A stretch of DNA of 25,517 bases, taken from Pelargonium cotyledonis (taxonomy: Eukaryota > Streptophyta > Magnoliopsida > Geraniales > Geraniaceae). Each line of letters begins with the position of its first letter. Within the stretch, counting starts at the first letter, position 1. The notes beneath the pieces are model-generated. The model saw only the letters and a program-made list of their open reading frames with translations, ran no database searches and was not told the origin of the DNA. The stretch spans positions 1 to 25,517 of the forward strand of contig JAYMTA010000659.1 of NCBI GenBank assembly GCA_036897625.1, read 5' to 3'. The position numbers and the translations under genes are program-made. Below are positions 9,594 through 18,520 of this stretch, in pieces.

Positions 9594-10025
9594 CTACCCG
9601 ATAGAAAAATTCACCTAATCCCACTAAATTCTTTTGAATTCAGCAATCAAAACAAACAAACAAAAACTACCCAACAAAGAATTCAGCACCAATTATGAAA
9701 TTTACAAATCAAACCATTATCACGTAACCCATAACTTGCTAGAAAGCTGCTCAATTCCAATAAAAACCCAAAACCAATTCAATAGGGCAACGAATAAAAC
9801 AGCCTTCCCACAGCAAAAAAACCCAACTTTACCGTCAAAGAACCAACAAAAACATCCCTTCCAAGCCAAACCACCAAACAATATTGAAAACCCAGAAAGC
9901 AAAATAATCAATTAACTACACAGTGAACAATTCGGGCAATATATACAGCAAAACCCCAACAAATTTCATGCGAGAAACAGCTCTAAAAAACCGAAAAGGG
10001 AACAATTGCGATACTACAAATGAAC
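9594..10025 (-). other. Inferred 5'-UTR intron of PYRP2
   Basis: Upstream of the ATG the minus strand reads a TC-rich leader (10140-10026) ending TCTTCTCAG/GTTCATTT. T-rich sequence then follows, with an acceptor-like TATCGGGTAG/GAG only 16 nt before the ATG. This fits a 5'-UTR intron, though the GTTCAT donor is weak and another acceptor (GGGATTAG) is possible. Leader, intron and start site are inferred. Confidence 0.4.
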
Positions 10026-10389
10026 CTGAGAAGAGACACACCGTTGATCAGGAATCAGACGGCGGAGAAGGTGGTTGCTACAGAGAGAGACCGTTGAAGA
10101 AGATGAATCAATCTCTCGCTCTCTCTAGTCTCTATTCTGATTGAAAAATGTGATTTTTTTTCTCTTTTTTTGTGGTTTGTAATATTCAGAGACTTTATGA
10201 GACGATAGACCGGCTGTGCCGGTGACAGCAACCTGCAGTTGACACGTATTGGTTATATTTCTATAATATTTATTTCTAAGGACTGATTTTTACCTTTTTT
10301 TTGCGGTCACAATTTGCCCAACACTTAACAAAATTTACGGTAAAGCTACAACTTCCCAAGCTTTAGGAAGTTGAATACCAAAATATATA

Positions 10390-10838
10390 GGAAAATGTTT
10401 TTCATTTTGGTCCTCTAATTATTCATTTTACTATGTGTTGGCACTAGATTTGATTTTTGTTTTACTTTAGTCATTTAATTATGCTTTTTTTTGTGGTTGA
10501 AAATATGCTTTTTTATTTTTTAGTTAAATTTTGAAAATGACGTCATTTTCAAATAAGTTTACTTGGTGACCATGTCCTTCAATAATAAAATGTTGTTTCT
10601 AATTGGTCTTATCGGTAAATTTATCGAACTTAAGTACATTATTGGTTCTATCGGTACACAATTCATACCAGTATTGTCACATTAGTTTAATTCAACAATA
10701 CTGGTATGAATTGTGTCATTTCAAATTAAATAGTTAATTTTTGACCAAATTAAAATAATATGGATAGTTTAATGATAAAATTGGATAGTTGTTTTGCAAC
10801 AAAATGAATTGTTGGGGACCAAAAAAATAACATTTTCC
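10390..10838. mobile_element. Mutator-type MITE with perfect 9-bp target duplication
   Basis: The element is 449 bp. It begins GGAAAATGTT and ends AACATTTTCC. The inverted termini match imperfectly over ~40 bp, both reading inward through TTTTGGTCC and ATTCATTTT. The flanks are AAATATATA at 10381-10389 and the identical AAATATATA at 10839-10847. A 9-bp duplication is the hallmark of Mutator-like transposition. There is no transposase frame, so it is non-autonomous. It lies about 250 bp upstream of the inferred PYRP2 leader. Confidence 0.85.
10656..10716. repeat. Perfect 22-bp inverted repeat inside the MITE
   Basis: Bases 10656-10677 are exactly complementary to 10695-10716, with a 17-nt loop, nested near the middle of the MITE. 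If transcribed from either strand it would form a perfect hairpin. Confidence 0.9.
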
Positions 10839-10847
10839 AAATATATA

Positions 10848-11750
10848 TTTAAATAAAATCATTTATGGCGTGATTAATTAAGCGAGTTCAATGGTTTCGA
10901 AACGATTAAATAAAGTGGTGTAGTCAACTAACGCGAATATAATTAAGTTGAACTAAACTTGCTAAATTTTTTATCGTGTTTGTGGCAAAGTGCAAATCAA
11001 GACCCAAATCGTCATCGTTTATATTAAAGTTCAAAATAAAATGGTTCAGATCGAGTATGGACGAACAATATCAAATAGTTATACAACGATATTAAAGAGT
11101 GAGCCAAACGTTGTAAACATATAAAAAATAAAATATTTGAATTAATGTGAGCAAATAAACATTTAAAAAATAATGAATTGAAGCTTTTATAGAAAGGGAC
11201 ATCGACATCACTAGAAGATAGGTTGATACAACCAAGTATTCTACTTAAAATAGTCACAGTCATCAAATGAACCTAAACTTAATTCTTAGCTTGATTCATT
11301 TATAAGAACTAACAATAGTTCATGTGTATTTAATTAATTATTATCGTTTCTTATAATAACTATAGATATTAATTAGTACTTTGTTTTTTATTAGTGTAAA
11401 AAGAAGACTCGTATTACAATATGGGGGTAGTAAAAAAAAACAATACGGGGGTAACCAAATCCCAGGAAGTACACGCAACATAAAATCCCGATTACATAAC
11501 TAATTCAAGTGGTATCTCGTTCACAAAGCGAAGACAAAATCGAAGTTCAAACTCAAGCCTTGAATTAAAGTACCTTTGTCCCATAACTCGAGCTCAAGTC
11601 ATTGTGGGAGAATAGTATCCTAAAATAAGTGGCAAGATAGATAATTATGTGCAACGTTTTTTGTACTGTACAAAATTCATAAGAGAAACATGAAAAGAAA
11701 AAAAAATTAAATTCAATACGTATTTAATATTATTGGCCGTACAATATATA
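10848..11750. other. Intergenic, no gene seen
   Basis: AT-rich sequence. The open frames are short and unremarkable, and no element ends were identified. Confidence 0.4.
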
Positions 11751-11753
11751 CAT

Positions 11754-12023
11754 CTAGAGATGTCAATATAGACTTGAACCCGTGGCAACCGTCACCTGGC
11801 CTACGTTTGCATATCTTGAATATGACCAACTTGTGAGTAGATTTAGGTTTAACTTGTAAATTCTCACACAATTTAGCACATTTTGTAACTAAAAATTGGA
11901 ATTCAACCTGAAGTACCTTCATGTTCGGGTTAGGGTTCAACAAAATAAACCCAACCCAATCATGTATTAATATTAATCATTGTTCATTTACCACATTTCT
12001 AACCATTTTTTCACCCCTGTTCA
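11754..12023. repeat. hAT-like non-autonomous element, degenerate
   Basis: The left side reads AGAGATGTCAAT then GACTTGAACCCGTGG. The right side has CGGGTTAGGGTTCAAC and ends near TTTTTTCACCCCTGT, roughly the inverse of the left end. GTGTCAA...TTGACACCC-style ends typify many plant hAT-like MITEs. No target duplication was seen. Confidence 0.35.
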
Positions 12024-12214
12024 TAGCATGGCCTGAGATTTAAAATATACAGCAATCACTGAACCAAGAAATCATAGCACCCAAAAACTAAATACATACA
12101 AATGAACATGCTTTTCTATGAGCTGAAAATTAGAAAAAAGAACAAAAACTATTTAAAAAAATGAAAACCAGAACCAAAACAATTTTCCACATGACATTTA
12201 AGCAAAAATGACAA

Positions 12215-12335
12215 GGGAATCAAGAGCTGGAATGAGATTCCCATTTAAATCCATTCTCATGACCAAAAAGCCTTACTGCAAACATGATGAATAATTGGGA
12301 TCTCATTCCCGTTCCAATTCTTGATTCTCATCCCC
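12215..12335. repeat. Imperfect inverted repeat, MITE-like
   Basis: GGGAATCAAGAGCTGGAATG at 12215 is inverted as CGTTCCAATTCTTGATTC at about 12310-12327. The unit shares the words CATTCTCATGACCAAAAAG and TTGATTCT with the element in the GSH1 relic (3849-4175), suggesting a common family. Confidence 0.45.
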
Positions 12336-12360
12336 ACGGAAAAATGCTAATCTAAAAGCT

Positions 12361-12465
12361 AACTAAGAAGTTTTGGTCTAGTTCAGTTCAGTCCCGGTCC
12401 CCAGAATTATGAAATTCCGGTCCGGTCTGATCTGGTTTCGGGCCTTTGAACACCCCTGCATTCGG
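12361..12465. repeat. Transposon end with GGTCCGGTC and GAACACCCCTGC
   Basis: CAGTCCCGGTCC and GGTCCGGTCTGATC precede a terminal GAACACCCCTGC. Its reverse, GCAGGGGTGTTC, is a frequent end of plant hAT-like non-autonomous elements. The partner end was not located. Confidence 0.35.
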
Positions 12466-12684
12466 TCATGCTCTACAAGTCTACAAATAATTTGAGATTT
12501 TACTTGCAGTGCAAGCGACAACATTTTGTATGAGATGTAATGCGAAGAGTTAAAAGAGATACCATTATTCTCAAAAGCCATATATCCAATTTAAACAGAA
12601 CAGACATGCACAGAGAGTCACTTACAGTTGAACCAGTCTTTGCTAGTGCTCACCCTTCAGCAGATGCAAGTTTATGTCAGTTTA

Positions 12685-12801
12685 TCAGTCACGTAAAGCT
12701 TGAAGTTGATCATTCTCCTCCTTTTCTTTCTCATTGTCAAAATCATATAACTGAGCACTTTCTTTCCGAGTGCTAGAGAACCAATTGTTTCGAGACTCAA
12801 C
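12685..12801 (-). pseudogene. Orphan exon-like segment, 38 codons and stop
   Basis: On the minus strand an acceptor TTTACTGATAG is followed by an open frame beginning VESRNNWFSSTRKESAQLYD, then an acidic-basic stretch (NEKEKEEND) ending LQALRD and TGA. It looks like a terminal coding exon of an unidentified protein. No upstream exon was recognised between 12802 and the PPR stop, so it may be a gene relic, a spliced 3' exon, or chance. I do not recognise the protein. Confidence 0.3.
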
Positions 12802-14536
12802 CTATCAGTAAATAGGATGGTTCATATACAAAACTTAGTGATATCCAACCAATGCAGTGATAAAAATCCTAAAAAGAGGATCTCAGCATGACAGGACCAA
12901 CCAACATTTTCACCCGAACCCGAAACCTAAATTGCTCGAACATCAAGACAAATAGACCATCTCAATACTAAGTGCCGTGCAGATTTATCAATTGATGTGC
13001 AGTTGCTAGGTGAAAACCAGTCAGCCTAATGTAGTGTGAAAACAACTGACAATAACTAGTTATAATGCGAAAAAAGAAGTGTTGGAAAATATGAAAGTTG
13101 AAGTTCCCTTTTGAATATGGAGCAATTCAAAAGGACTAAAGAACAATCAGTCAAGTTTAGACTTACATTTTGGATTTGGTCAAATGAAGAATTCAATCGC
13201 GGACGGTATAATCCAAAACACCCAACCAATCCACGTGGTCCAATTAAATTATTGATTATGAAACTGTCCTTTCATGTACCAAACAAAAATATTTGCAACC
13301 GTTTGATTATGTGAAATACATATCCAGAATGACCAAGTAACAATAGTCATTCAAGAATTCAAATCATATACGTTAAACAAATTAAACAGAACACGAAGAT
13401 GCTATACTATCAAAACATCAAATGATTGAAGATTGAACACATGGAGCTATTCAAAACGATGAATTGATTTTGGATGTTTCAAAAAAGGAATAAATAAAGC
13501 GTATGTGTGTATCACCACAAACCTTACAAAACACTAGCTACTAAGCAGTACACTTAAATCTTATGTCCAAACTGTATTCATTAAATATAATATGATAATT
13601 TGCATTTAATATGAAATTCTCATATCTGTTTACATACTTGCATCTTGGATCCAACCTGCATATCATCAACACAATTTATATTCATACAAAGATGTTCCAA
13701 TCACATGACAAATAAGGCATCAATACTTAACAAAATATTAATACTTTGGATAAATTAAAACATGGTTATATATATGTGTGTGTGTGTGTTTCCTATTCAA
13801 TTCATCAGTTACTAGTGAGCCTAGATAATAAATGTTAAAATCAACTAACTAACTATAATAGATATGCTATATTCTGTTACCTTTTAAAAGTAATAAGAAC
13901 AGATGCAATCTATAGCTAAATTTGCATATATAGCCCAAATGCTACCTGCATTAACTATTACATAAAAGTACACATTTAATATGAGATTCTCATCTCATTT
14001 TAAATACATGCATCTCCAAACCAATTTGCCCATCATCAATATCAGTTTCAATTCATAGCATTTCATCAATCACAATTTCAATTTATTGGCTGAGTTTCAG
14101 CCAATGGCACAATGGGCTTGAGACAATTAAAAGACTTGTTTGCAGTGAATTACTAAATAATAGATAGATCTGTTTTAGACATGCAATGATCAATTTTAGT
14201 TCATACTTGGGCAACTTCAAGACAAGGAACAACATTCAGTTAATCTGTGCTTAGATGAATTATGGTTCTTAATTATCTATTTAAAGAAACATGTATCTGC
14301 AGGGTTGTAGCATTCATGACATAGACAGTCAATACATTTTACCAACAATATATTTAAGTTCTTAGGAAAAGAACTAAAAAACTAGAATAAATTAATTGTG
14401 AAATCTTAAAGACCGGCGATAAAAACATGACATAATTGTTTGTATCATAAAGAATAAATTTAAGTTGGTTCAAAGTTACAAAAGAATGTATACATACCCA
14501 CATGCTTTAGAGAAGCAGACTTTTCCGAGACTTTAT
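12802..14536. other. Intergenic, 3' of the PPR gene
   Basis: No gene is evident. It holds a G-box-like CCACGTGG at about 13232, a TA/TG microsatellite at 13766-13789, and a pair of diverged direct repeats (about 13600-13672 and 13973-14042, sharing ATTTAATATGA.ATTCTCAT and a later ATCATCAA). It also has a small perfect hairpin, TTGGCTGA/TCAGCCAA, at about 14086-14104. Confidence 0.5.
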
Positions 14537-17506
14537 TTACCAATAGTCCCCGCAAGAACAACTTCCAGCTTTAAAATGATGAAAGCGTTTGTTGTCTCTT
14601 ACAACAATTTCTCTTTCTTCAACTTTGGATACCAACTTAGCCGCATTATGGCAATCTACACAAATTCGCAGATTCTTGGAGACTCTCAGTATCACATCTT
14701 TACTGGTATTCAATAACCCAAAAGAGATTGCAAGCTTCTCACTGTGCCCTCGTAATATCTCAATCTTCTGCTCTTCTTCAACATCATGAAGCACAGAAGC
14801 CGTGTTAGGTTTATATCCTAACTCATATATCCTTTCCTCTAGTGTTCTCCACATCTCCCTGATCTCTTTCATCTCTGGCAGCATATTATCACCAACGATA
14901 AAGGTATAAACTCTCCCTTCAAGTTCGATCCAACTGCAACCAGCATCCTTTTGAAGCCCAATCTCCTTCATCCTTTGTCGAACCCTTCTCACCTCCTCCC
15001 ATTTTCCTGATAAAGCAAACAGATTGGAGAGTAGCACATAAATCTCCACATTATCTGGCTCTAACTCTAGTAACTTACTGGCAACTTTCTCTCCCATATC
15101 CAAATCACCATAAATTCTACAGCAACTCAGTAACGAGGTTCCCACTCCAATATCTGGTTCTCCGGGCATCTTATCTATAATGTCAAGAGCATCACGTAGT
15201 TGTCCAGCACGGCCCAGCATGTCCACAACGCAAGCATAATGCTCTAGTTTTGGTTCTATTCCATGAAAATTCTGCATCTCATTGAAATATTTCATCCCTT
15301 CTTTAACAAGCCCTGCATGGCCACATGCCATCAAGATGCCAATAAACGTGAAGCCATCAGGCTTTAGACCAAATATTTGCATTTTCTCAAATAGGTCTAT
15401 GGCTTCCTTCCCATGTCCATGGATTCCATATCCTGAAATCATAGCATTCCATGATGCCACATCTCTATGTTTTAACCTGTAAAAAACCCTTTGAGATAGT
15501 CCTATGCAGCCACATTTTGCATACATGTCAATTATTGAACAACCAACAAATGTGTCTTCTGTGTGGAGGGCTTTCAAAGCATAACAATGCACTTCTTTCC
15601 CCAGGCGCAAAGCTGATAGCTGAGAACAAGCTCCAAACACACTGGTTATAGCAATCTCATAAGGCCGAATTCCATCAGAAATCATTCGTTTGAAGAGATT
15701 TAGGGATTCTTCTGGAAGTTTATTTTGTAAGTAGCCATTAATCATTGCATTCCAAGATACTAAACTTCTATCTTCCATCCCATCAAACAACACTTGTGCA
15801 GAAGATGATTTCCCACAATGAATGTAAAACGATAATAGTGATATACAGATAAATTCATCCTGTTCTAGCCCATTTCGTAGCAGAAATCCATGAATCTCTA
15901 TGCCACGATGTAGGTCTTTCAGATGACGACACGCTAACAGAAGGCTACCAATACTAAAGCAGTCAGGTTCTATGCCCGAATCTATCATTTCGTAGTACAA
16001 ATCCAAAGCCTTCCAAGGATCACCATTCTGTGCATAACCACCAATGAGTGCATTCCAAGAGCTCACTGTTTTGGTCTTCATGCCATTGAAGGCATGCTTA
16101 GCAGAATTCAGTGACCCACACTTTGTATATGCCGCTACAAAAGCATTGGCTACCAATTCATCACATTGAAATCCATGTCTATACGAGTAGCCATGAAGTT
16201 CCTTCAAACAGAGCAATTCAGACTGCCCTAAACAAACTGCAAGTACATTCAAAATGGTGACTTCATCTGCCTTCCTTTTCCCATCTTCCATCAGCATTTT
16301 TCTCAAAAGTGTAAATGTTCCATTGATATCTCCTTCTGCAGAGAAACCCCCAATCATGGTATTCCATGAAACAACATTTTTGTTACTGTTCTTGGCAAAT
16401 AAGATTTGTGCTTCATGTAAGAACCCATTTTTGGAATACAAATCGACCAAGGCATTATTCACCTTTAATTCCCGATCCAGACTTAATTTCACTGCCAAAC
16501 CATGAACCAACATTCCCATTTTTGTGTTTCCTTCCCCAGTACATACAGGCAATATGGTGACCAATGTAGCAACATCAGGAACCAATCCTTGTTCACTTAC
16601 TAACATCTCCCTAAGAACATAGTAGCTCTCCTGAGAAGCTCCATTGTCAGAAAAACAACAAATTAAGGAATTCCAAGAAACCAAGTTTCTCTCAGGCATA
16701 AACTCAAAGACTTCCACTGCATTCTTAATAAACCCGCATTTTCCATACATAGCAATCAAAGCATTACCCACAAACACATCTGAAATCAAACCCATCTTTA
16801 GGGCAATCCCATGGAGCACTAGTCCCAACCCCACATCCAACAGCCCACCACAAGCCTTAATCACACAAGGCAAAGTAAAATTATCCGGTTTAAATTCCGT
16901 GACAGAAATCAACTCTACAAACATGTGAATAGCTTCATCAAAAATATTATTTTTAGTGTACCCACTCAAAAGGGCATTCCACAGAAACAAGTTCTTTCTT
17001 TGTAATCCATCAAACACAGAACGAGATTCCAAATGAGAGCCACAAGTTGAAAACATGGTAATCAGGCGGGTATTGAGAACAAAGTCATTGCTAAATTGGG
17101 GTAAACTCGAAACCATCAGGCCAACTTTTCGACCAACTTCAAGGTTATTGTGTCGGCCACAGGCTTGCAACAATATAGACAATGCTTCTTTCTGTAGCGA
17201 GCTAGAAGTAACACTTCCAGATTCTCTTTCTATACAATCAAATGCTTCAGAAAGGTTTCCTGATTCACAGAGTTTGGTTATGTCTTGGAGACTATAGCGT
17301 TGACGAGATGTGATGCTAGTTGTGAGAGAGATTGTATGAGTTTGGTGGGTATGGGTGGATAGTGAAAGAAATGTTTTTTGAAGAGAGTTCCTGGCATTTG
17401 TTGTATAGAAATGAGTTTGGTGGTATTGATGGCTACAATGGAGGAGTGATGGAATTGCCAAAGCCATGTTGTGAATATAGTTTAATGATGGGAGGTGACA
17501 AACCAT
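14537..17506 (-). CDS. DYW-class pentatricopeptide repeat protein (At1g18485-like)
   Basis: An intronless 989-residue PLS-DYW PPR protein, closest from memory to Arabidopsis At1g18485 along its whole length. Such proteins bind organellar RNA through PPR arrays, and their DYW domain deaminates C to U. The N-terminal ~70 residues are Ser/Thr/His-rich and nearly free of acid, fitting an organelle presequence. P, L and S repeats run from about 105 to 790 (many VSWN, GYxxNG and MYxKCG signatures). The E/E+ region (about 795-890) includes KDAGCSWIE. The DYW domain follows, with the zinc signature H921-S-E923 and C949-VD-C952-H953, a second site around H976/H977 with CSC (983-985), and a terminal GDYW. 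No catalytic residue is visibly missing. ATG 17506 is chosen because the codon at 17515 is TTG. An internal Met 14 codons on (17467) is an alternative. The target transcript is unknown. Confidence 0.95.
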   Translation of the reverse strand: MVCHLPSLNYIHNMALAIPSLLHCSHQYHQTHFYTTNARNSLQKTFLSLSTHTHQTHTISLTTSITSRQRYSLQDITKLCESGNLSEAFDCIERESGSVTSSSLQKEALSILLQACGRHNNLEVGRKVGLMVSSLPQFSNDFVLNTRLITMFSTCGSHLESRSVFDGLQRKNLFLWNALLSGYTKNNIFDEAIHMFVELISVTEFKPDNFTLPCVIKACGGLLDVGLGLVLHGIALKMGLISDVFVGNALIAMYGKCGFIKNAVEVFEFMPERNLVSWNSLICCFSDNGASQESYYVLREMLVSEQGLVPDVATLVTILPVCTGEGNTKMGMLVHGLAVKLSLDRELKVNNALVDLYSKNGFLHEAQILFAKNSNKNVVSWNTMIGGFSAEGDINGTFTLLRKMLMEDGKRKADEVTILNVLAVCLGQSELLCLKELHGYSYRHGFQCDELVANAFVAAYTKCGSLNSAKHAFNGMKTKTVSSWNALIGGYAQNGDPWKALDLYYEMIDSGIEPDCFSIGSLLLACRHLKDLHRGIEIHGFLLRNGLEQDEFICISLLSFYIHCGKSSSAQVLFDGMEDRSLVSWNAMINGYLQNKLPEESLNLFKRMISDGIRPYEIAITSVFGACSQLSALRLGKEVHCYALKALHTEDTFVGCSIIDMYAKCGCIGLSQRVFYRLKHRDVASWNAMISGYGIHGHGKEAIDLFEKMQIFGLKPDGFTFIGILMACGHAGLVKEGMKYFNEMQNFHGIEPKLEHYACVVDMLGRAGQLRDALDIIDKMPGEPDIGVGTSLLSCCRIYGDLDMGEKVASKLLELEPDNVEIYVLLSNLFALSGKWEEVRRVRQRMKEIGLQKDAGCSWIELEGRVYTFIVGDNMLPEMKEIREMWRTLEERIYELGYKPNTASVLHDVEEEQKIEILRGHSEKLAISFGLLNTSKDVILRVSKNLRICVDCHNAAKLVSKVEEREIVVRDNKRFHHFKAGSCSCGDYW

Positions 17507-18086
17507 GCTGCTCAAAATAACTTTACTTGTTAATAGAGTATAACTCAGCTACAATGTAATCAGCTGCTAATCAATTGATGTCACGTAAAGTTATATCCCT
17601 GCCAATGTAGCATAAAACAGTTGGAGCACGATCAATAAATTTAAACTCAGAAGAATTATTTGTATTAAAAAGAAAAAAAAAAAAAAAACTGTATGCACTA
17701 TCAGATACCAGTTAGCATGAGGATGGAGATATCAGGAAACTTGAACTGATCAGCAGCTTCATCGTCCCTGGTCCACATAGAAATGAAGTGTACTGTACTT
17801 TTCCGTACAAAATCTTAAGACTCCTAATTAAACATTGAAAAATGACAAACACCTATGGACATCAAGCAGAAGAGCATACAATTCAGTATCAAAATAACAA
17901 GTGACTTCCAAATTTGCTATCATTCACTAGTAAACTCTGGATTCAAAATCAACAACTCACAACATCAACCAAAAACATCCATGAGGTCCAGACAAATCAA
18001 CGACACTGAAAGTATACCAATCCAAATCATAGCAACCATTCAATTACGTAAAATACAAAAATTCAAACAAAAATGTGCGTGCAGTA
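17507..18086. other. Upstream region of the PPR gene
   Basis: This presumably contains the PPR promoter and 5' UTR. Visible features are a 16-nt A run near 17673-17688 and the diverged exon-like copy at 17691-17771. No clear TATA box was found for the minus strand. Confidence 0.4.
17691..17771 (-). repeat. Diverged copy of the exon-like segment at 18083-18165
   Basis: The minus strand reads GAAGCTGCTGATCAGTTCAA and GTTTCCTGATATCTCCATC then CATGCTAACTGGTATCTGAT. This matches the segment at 18083-18165 with substitutions and a 4-base deletion. It lies about 390 bp away in the same orientation, so it is a local direct duplication. Confidence 0.7.
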
Positions 18087-18089
18087 TCA

Positions 18090-18239
18090 GTTACCAGTAA
18101 GCATAAGTTGATAGAGATCTCTGGAAACTTGAACCGATAGATCAGCAGCCTCTTCGTACACGAACAAATCGTCCTGAGGACCGTCCAGAGCTCCAGGTGA
18201 AGAAGATGGATCGGAGATTTTAGAGAGAGAAAGTGAGGT
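18090..18239 (-). pseudogene. Exon-like open segment of unknown protein
   Basis: A 50-codon open frame on the minus strand includes SDPSSSPGALDGPQDDLFVY and AADLSVQVSRDLYQLMLTG, then a donor-like ACTG/GTAACT at 18095/18094 and TGA three codons on. It has no in-frame ATG. An ATG at 18264 begins MALNFSLLNL in a neighbouring frame, separated by a CT-run where slippage could shift frame. It may be the first coding exon of a lost gene divergent to AIPP3, or a 5' UTR exon of the PPR transcript. I do not recognise the product. Confidence 0.3.
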
Positions 18240-18446
18240 TTAAGAGAGAGAAATTTAGCGCCATTGTTTCAGAGAAGAGTGCGAGTGGTGGAGGTTTTGG
18301 GGAGGTTTTATCTTTCTCGTTATTTTGCTTTTATGCTTCAAAACGGTGCGTTTTGAGAATGATTCAGACTGACAAATCATTGGGACAGTGGCAAAACAGT
18401 AGTTTTCGAGAAAACGGAGGCTCAGTTCGTCAACTCACGAGTTCCC

Positions 18447-18454
18447 TATAAAAA
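18447..18454 (+). promoter_or_regulatory. TATA box of the AIPP3-like gene
   Basis: TATAAAAA lies 67-74 nt upstream of the chosen ATG (18521), a good position for a start of transcription near 18478-18485. Confidence 0.6.
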
Positions 18455-18468
18455 CCCAACCGCCAGTA

Positions 18469-18476
18469 ATTGGCGG
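18469..18476 (+). promoter_or_regulatory. E2F-type site in an inverted repeat
   Basis: ATTGGCGG fits the plant E2F consensus WTTSSCSS and is the right half of the near-palindrome AACCGCCAGTAATTGGCGGG (18458-18477). It sits between the TATA box and the ATG. Regulation by E2F is an inference from the match alone. Confidence 0.35.
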
Positions 18477-18520
18477 GTTAGTACCGGAGTGAGCGATTGT
18501 GTGATTTGCGACACCGGAAA

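Noticed and set aside
17507..17515. PPR start three codons further upstream at 17515
   Set aside because: That codon is TTG. The first ATG in frame is at 17506.
18497..18520. AIPP3 start eight codons upstream at 18497
   Set aside because: That codon is TTG. The ATG at 18521 gives the MGNRRFAQVSTSDEEE start expected for the family.
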